The translations under genes were made by a program, and so were the position numbers. Of a DNA stretch of 9,734 bases, positions 8,017 to 9,734 are shown piece after piece. Numbering within the stretch: position 1 is the stretch's first letter; every line of letters begins with the position of its first letter. The notes under the pieces were generated by a model. The model saw nothing but the letters and a program-made list of their open reading frames with translations, was not told where the DNA came from and searched no databases. Source of the stretch: Paracoccaceae bacterium (GTDB taxonomy: Bacteria > Pseudomonadota > Alphaproteobacteria > Rhodobacterales > Rhodobacteraceae); the NCBI GenBank assembly GCA_007128995.1, contig SKWJ01000400.1, positions 1 through 9,734 of the forward strand, read 5' to 3'.

Positions 8017-8039
8017 AATCAATTCTATCATTGTGCCAG
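8011..8039 (-). promoter_or_regulatory. Candidate sigma-70 promoter of the hyuA operon
   Basis: On the minus strand CTGGCA (8039-8034, 4 of 6 to TTGACA) is followed after 17 nt by TATGAT (8016-8011, 5 of 6 to TATAAT). Transcription would start near 8004, leaving a leader of about 75 nt before hyuA. A good -10 with a weak -35 is common for activator-dependent promoters. This is assigned by eye. Confidence 0.4.
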
Positions 8040-8066
8040 TTCGAACCCTGGAGCAGGAGCGCCCGC

Positions 8067-8981
8067 ATGACCTTCGATCAGATCCAGAGCTTCTACTGGG
8101 TGGCCATGCTGGGCACCTACCAGCTTGCTGCGGAAAAGCAGAACACGACGCAACCGGCGATCTCGGCCCGCATCAAGTCTCTGGAAAGGACGCTAGGGGT
8201 GATCCTCTTCGACCGGACCGGCCGCCGCGTTGCCCTTACTCCGCATGGCCGCCAGTTCCTCAAACATGCCGAGACCCTGATGGAGATCCGCGGACAGGCA
8301 CTGCGCGACATCGGTCAAAAGGACGGGGTGACCGGCACGATCCGCATCGGCGCGTCCGACACTGTCGCGGTGACATGGTTTCCCGACTTCATGCGCCACC
8401 TTGCCAAACGGTATCCCGAAGCCTTTTTCGAGACTCATGTGCAGGTGTCCTACCGGCTGCACGAAGCCCTCATCCAGCGCCAGCTTGACATCGCCTTCAT
8501 GGTCGACGCCGGCACATATGTGGATTTGAACATGCACAGGCTTTTCGCATATCCCACCGGCTTTGTGGTCTCGCCAAGGATCGACCTGCCGACCGACCGG
8601 GTCTTCGATATCGACGATGTTGCGGGGATGACTTTGTTCACCTTCGATCGGCTGACGCGCCCGTATCAGGACCTCAGGCGCGCGCTCGCGAAATCGCGCG
8701 CCAGCGCGCTCCGGATCAGCCCGACGAATACCCTTCAGGCGATCGTGCTGCTGGTGGAAAAGGGTCTCGGTGTGGGATACCTGCCGATCTCCGCAGTCGA
8801 ACGGGAACTCGCCCTTGGGCAATTGCTGCAAATCAGGACGGATTTCCCGATGCCGGACACGAGCTTCTGCATCGCCTACCCGACCGTCCCGGGCTCGACA
8901 GCTGCTCTGCAGATCGCGCAGGATGCACAGCAATTCCTGCGATCGTATTCGGGGGTCAGGGCGATCAAATTGTTCTGCTAA
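8067..8981 (+). CDS. LysR-family transcriptional regulator
   Basis: 304-residue LysR-type regulator of normal length, transcribed away from the hyuA operon and so its probable regulator. The N-terminal winged helix-turn-helix covers about residues 1-62: MTFDQIQSFYWVAMLGTYQL, then AAEKQNTTQPAISARIKSLE (recognition helix around TTQPAISARIK) and LFDRTGRRVALTPHG. The remainder, from about GTIRIGASDT onward, is the two-lobed inducer-binding domain, with the usual VEKGLGVGYLP segment late in the chain. The start at 8067 was chosen because AGGAG lies 7 nt upstream (8055-8059) and the helix-turn-helix then begins in the usual place; the in-frame ATG at 8004 would add 21 residues and overlap the candidate operator. 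Its inducer is probably the operon's substrate or an intermediate, which is inference from gene order. Confidence 0.95.
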   Translation: MTFDQIQSFYWVAMLGTYQLAAEKQNTTQPAISARIKSLERTLGVILFDRTGRRVALTPHGRQFLKHAETLMEIRGQALRDIGQKDGVTGTIRIGASDTVAVTWFPDFMRHLAKRYPEAFFETHVQVSYRLHEALIQRQLDIAFMVDAGTYVDLNMHRLFAYPTGFVVSPRIDLPTDRVFDIDDVAGMTLFTFDRLTRPYQDLRRALAKSRASALRISPTNTLQAIVLLVEKGLGVGYLPISAVERELALGQLLQIRTDFPMPDTSFCIAYPTVPGSTAALQIAQDAQQFLRSYSGVRAIKLFC

Positions 8982-9099
8982 CGCGATACCCGACCAAGGT
9001 CACGCGTATCTTGCATGGCATGGTCTTCCGGTAATTCATTGATGCACTCGGATCGGAAATAGAAGAGGAAATACCACGCCCCCGACATTAGACATGCGA
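8982..9099. other. Intergenic stretch after the LysR-type gene, no gene seen
   Basis: No open frame here has family features or a ribosome-binding site. Just past the lysR-type stop, GATAC (8985-8989) pairs with GTATC (9006-9010), with GACC (8992-8995) and GGTC (8998-9001) nested inside. This could end the message, but no T-run follows, so it is not called a terminator. Confidence 0.5.
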
Positions 9100-9240
9100 T
9101 GGATGCCACTCCGCCGGATGGAAAAGCCAGGTGCCAAGCTTGCAGTGTCAACTCACAAACCGAAGGAAGCTGCATCTATCGGAGAGTTTTCCGTCATCGG
9201 CATCGATCCGGAAACAGTGTGTTCTGCGTTCAAGGCGCAT
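9100..9240 (+). pseudogene. Decayed 5' end of an IS110-family element and transposase
   Basis: This stretch aligns with 9587 onward, the 5' end of the IS110-type transposase gene at the right edge. Shared blocks in the same order are TGGATGCC, GTGCCA, GTGTC, CACA, GAAGGA, GCATC, TCATCGG and TCGATC. From GTGCCA (9131 versus 9620) to the start codon the spacing is identical at 47 nt; upstream of that there is one net 2-nt indel. The start codon has become ATC (9178). The frame then reads IGEFSVIGID, against MEEVSIIGVD in the other copy, and soon drifts; it meets a TGA at about 9268-9270. It is a relic of an earlier insertion by a related element, diverged well beyond a recent duplication. Confidence 0.7.
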
Positions 9241-9305
9241 TTAGGGGGCCTACCATGCTGTTTCGCATGAAGCTGTCACGCCCCCGGTTCACCCGTTTCG
9301 GTGCC

Positions 9306-9371
9306 AGTCGCGACCGAACCGAATGACCATCCAAACAATCTTCCAGATCAATTAGAACAATCACTTAGGGG
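9306..9371 (+). repeat. 66-nt direct repeat, copy A
   Basis: This copy matches 9509-9574 over 66 nt without gaps: 49 of 66 positions by hand count, about 74%. Strong blocks are GAACC, AATTA, AACAAT and CTTAGGGG. A looser match extends about 30 nt upstream (CACGCC / CAACGCC ... AGTCG). Being AT-richer than the operon and lying next to IS110 remains, it is probably a terminal segment of an IS110-type element. IS110-family elements lack long terminal inverted repeats, so direct rather than inverted copies fit. Confidence 0.65.
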
Positions 9372-9508
9372 CACCTCGAAAAATTGCCCTTGCCGGGCCG
9401 CTGGGATAGAATGCACAGGGCATGAGGCTGCTGGGGTGTAGGGGGTGCGCCAAAGCCTCAGTCTCGTCGCTGCACCCAAGCACAACGCCTCGAGCGCAGT
9501 TCGCTGTC
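9372..9508. other. Hairpin-rich non-coding stretch between the two direct repeats
   Basis: No convincing gene is seen. Three perfect inverted repeats lie within 93 nt: TGCCCT (9385-9390) with AGGGCA (9417-9422), TGAGGCT (9423-9429) with AGCCTCA (9454-9460), and GGGTGC (9443-9448) with GCACCC (9472-9477). The first two can stack end to end; the second and third interleave, so they are alternatives or a pseudoknot. Such folding, next to repeats linked to an IS110 element, is compatible with a structured RNA from an IS end, though GC-rich DNA gives short hairpins by chance. Confidence 0.35.
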
Positions 9509-9574
9509 AGTCGTGATTGAACCAAATGGCGATTCAAATCATCATCCAAGCTAATTAAAACAATAGCTTAGGGG
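9509..9574 (+). repeat. 66-nt direct repeat, copy B
   Basis: Second copy of the repeat at 9306-9371, 203 nt downstream in the same orientation. It ends with CTTAGGGG 12 nt before the TGGATGCC that opens the segment shared by the two IS110 5' ends. It may be the outer part of this element's left end, or the right end of a neighbouring lost copy; the window does not decide. The relic at 9100 has no clear equivalent immediately upstream, which favours the second view or a truncation of the relic. Confidence 0.65.
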
Positions 9575-9586
9575 GCAGAGATGGGG

Positions 9587-9734
9587 TGGATGCCGCTCTC
9601 ACCCTGACGGCATCGCGATGTGCCATACTCGTGGTGTCGAAGCACAAGCTGAAGGAGAGGGCATCCATGGAAGAAGTTAGCATCATCGGGGTCGATCTGG
9701 CAAAGAACGTGTTCCAGCTGCACGGGGCGGCGGC
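9587..9734 (+). mobile_element. IS110-family insertion sequence, left part only
   Basis: The segment holds an untranslated lead of 80 nt and the first codons of an IS110-type transposase; the rest lies beyond the window. The left boundary is the minimum shared with the relic at 9100 and could reach further left, into or past copy B. The lead contains a perfect inverted repeat, GATGCCG (9589-9595) and CGGCATC (9608-9614) with a 12-nt loop, and a weaker TGTGC (9619-9623) / GCACA (9642-9646) pair. IS110-family elements encode a bridge RNA beside the recombinase, upstream in one subgroup and downstream in the other, so this lead is a candidate. Confidence 0.7.
9667..9734 (+). CDS. IS110-family transposase (partial, N-terminus only)
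   Basis: Only 22 full codons are visible, reading MEEVSIIGVDLAKNVFQL then HGAA. The IGVDLAKNVFQLHG block is the characteristic start of IS110-family DEDD transposases; its aspartate is the first catalytic acidic residue of the RuvC-like domain. The start at 9667 is supported by AAGGAG at 9652-9657 and by matching the relic at 9178. These enzymes recombine the element into short targets guided by an element-encoded bridge RNA and do not use a DDE transposase mechanism. Whether the gene is complete and which subgroup it belongs to cannot be told here. Confidence 0.85.
   Translation, partial: MEEVSIIGVDLAKNVFQLHGAA

Noticed and set aside
8031..8039. Sigma-54 promoter upstream of hyuA, from a TGGCAC on the minus strand
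   Set aside because: The -24 half TGGCAC is present, but at the required spacing the -12 half reads TAGA instead of TTGC, without the essential GC. A sigma-70 reading with TATGAT fits better.
7387..8070. Plus-strand open frame of 227 codons
   Set aside because: It is antisense to the start of hyuA and crosses the divergent promoter region. The protein shows no family pattern.
8193..8933. Minus-strand open frame of 246 codons
   Set aside because: It is antisense to the LysR-type gene, has no domain features and no ribosome-binding site.
8985..9010. Intrinsic terminator after the LysR-type gene
   Set aside because: A nested GATAC/GTATC and GACC/GGTC stem exists, but it has internal mismatches and is not followed by a T-run.
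9239..9250. Third copy of the direct repeat, from a TTAGGGGGC at 9241
   Set aside because: Only the last few bases match; nothing upstream resembles the other 55 or more positions of the repeat.
9099..9326. Plus-strand open frame of 75 codons in the IS debris
   Set aside because: It runs in a different frame from the IS110 homology, has no ribosome-binding site and mixes relic and repeat sequence.
1..9734. CRISPR array, tRNA or rRNA genes
   Set aside because: No regularly spaced short repeats, no cloverleaf with a conserved T-loop and no ribosomal RNA blocks were seen on either strand.

Overview
The window reads as GC-rich alphaproteobacterial DNA. Rhodobacterales or a similar TRAP-transporter-rich group is the best guess, inferred from composition and gene content and not from any marker gene. 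About 8.1 kb is a compact metabolic locus. The last 0.75 kb is a gene-poor strip of insertion-sequence debris leading into the start of an IS110-family element.

Positions 7929 down to 1 (minus strand) hold six co-linear genes with almost no space between them. In transcription order they are: hyuA (ATP-binding hydantoinase/oxoprolinase subunit), hyuB (its partner subunit), dctP (periplasmic binding protein of a TRAP transporter), dctQ and dctM (the small and large membrane subunits), and an MmgE/PrpD-family gene that runs off the left edge. Three of the joins overlap or lie within 1-2 nt, and the ribosome-binding site of dctP sits inside the end of hyuB, so one coupled operon is the natural reading. 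The only real gap is about 100 nt between dctP and dctQ, and it holds a GC-rich stem-loop.

Positions 8067 to 8981 (plus strand) encode a LysR-type regulator, divergent from the operon across a 137-nt intergenic region. That region contains a plausible hyuA promoter, a TATG-N6-CATA dyad over its -10 box, and a second inverted repeat (TTGACC-N15-GGTCAA).

Together the genes suggest a regulated uptake-and-catabolism route. The TRAP system would import an organic acid. HyuAB would spend ATP on it, either opening a cyclic amide, imide or hydantoin ring or acting as a carboxylase-type relative. The MmgE/PrpD enzyme would then isomerise, dehydrate or decarboxylate the product. The substrate cannot be read from the sequence.

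Positions 8982 to 9734 contain no convincing complete gene. They hold a decayed copy of the 5' end of an IS110-type element (about 9100-9240, start codon lost), two direct copies of a 66-nt repeat (9306-9371 and 9509-9574, about 74% identical by hand count), a hairpin-rich stretch between those copies, and the 5' end of an apparently intact IS110-family transposase gene at 9667, cut by the right edge.
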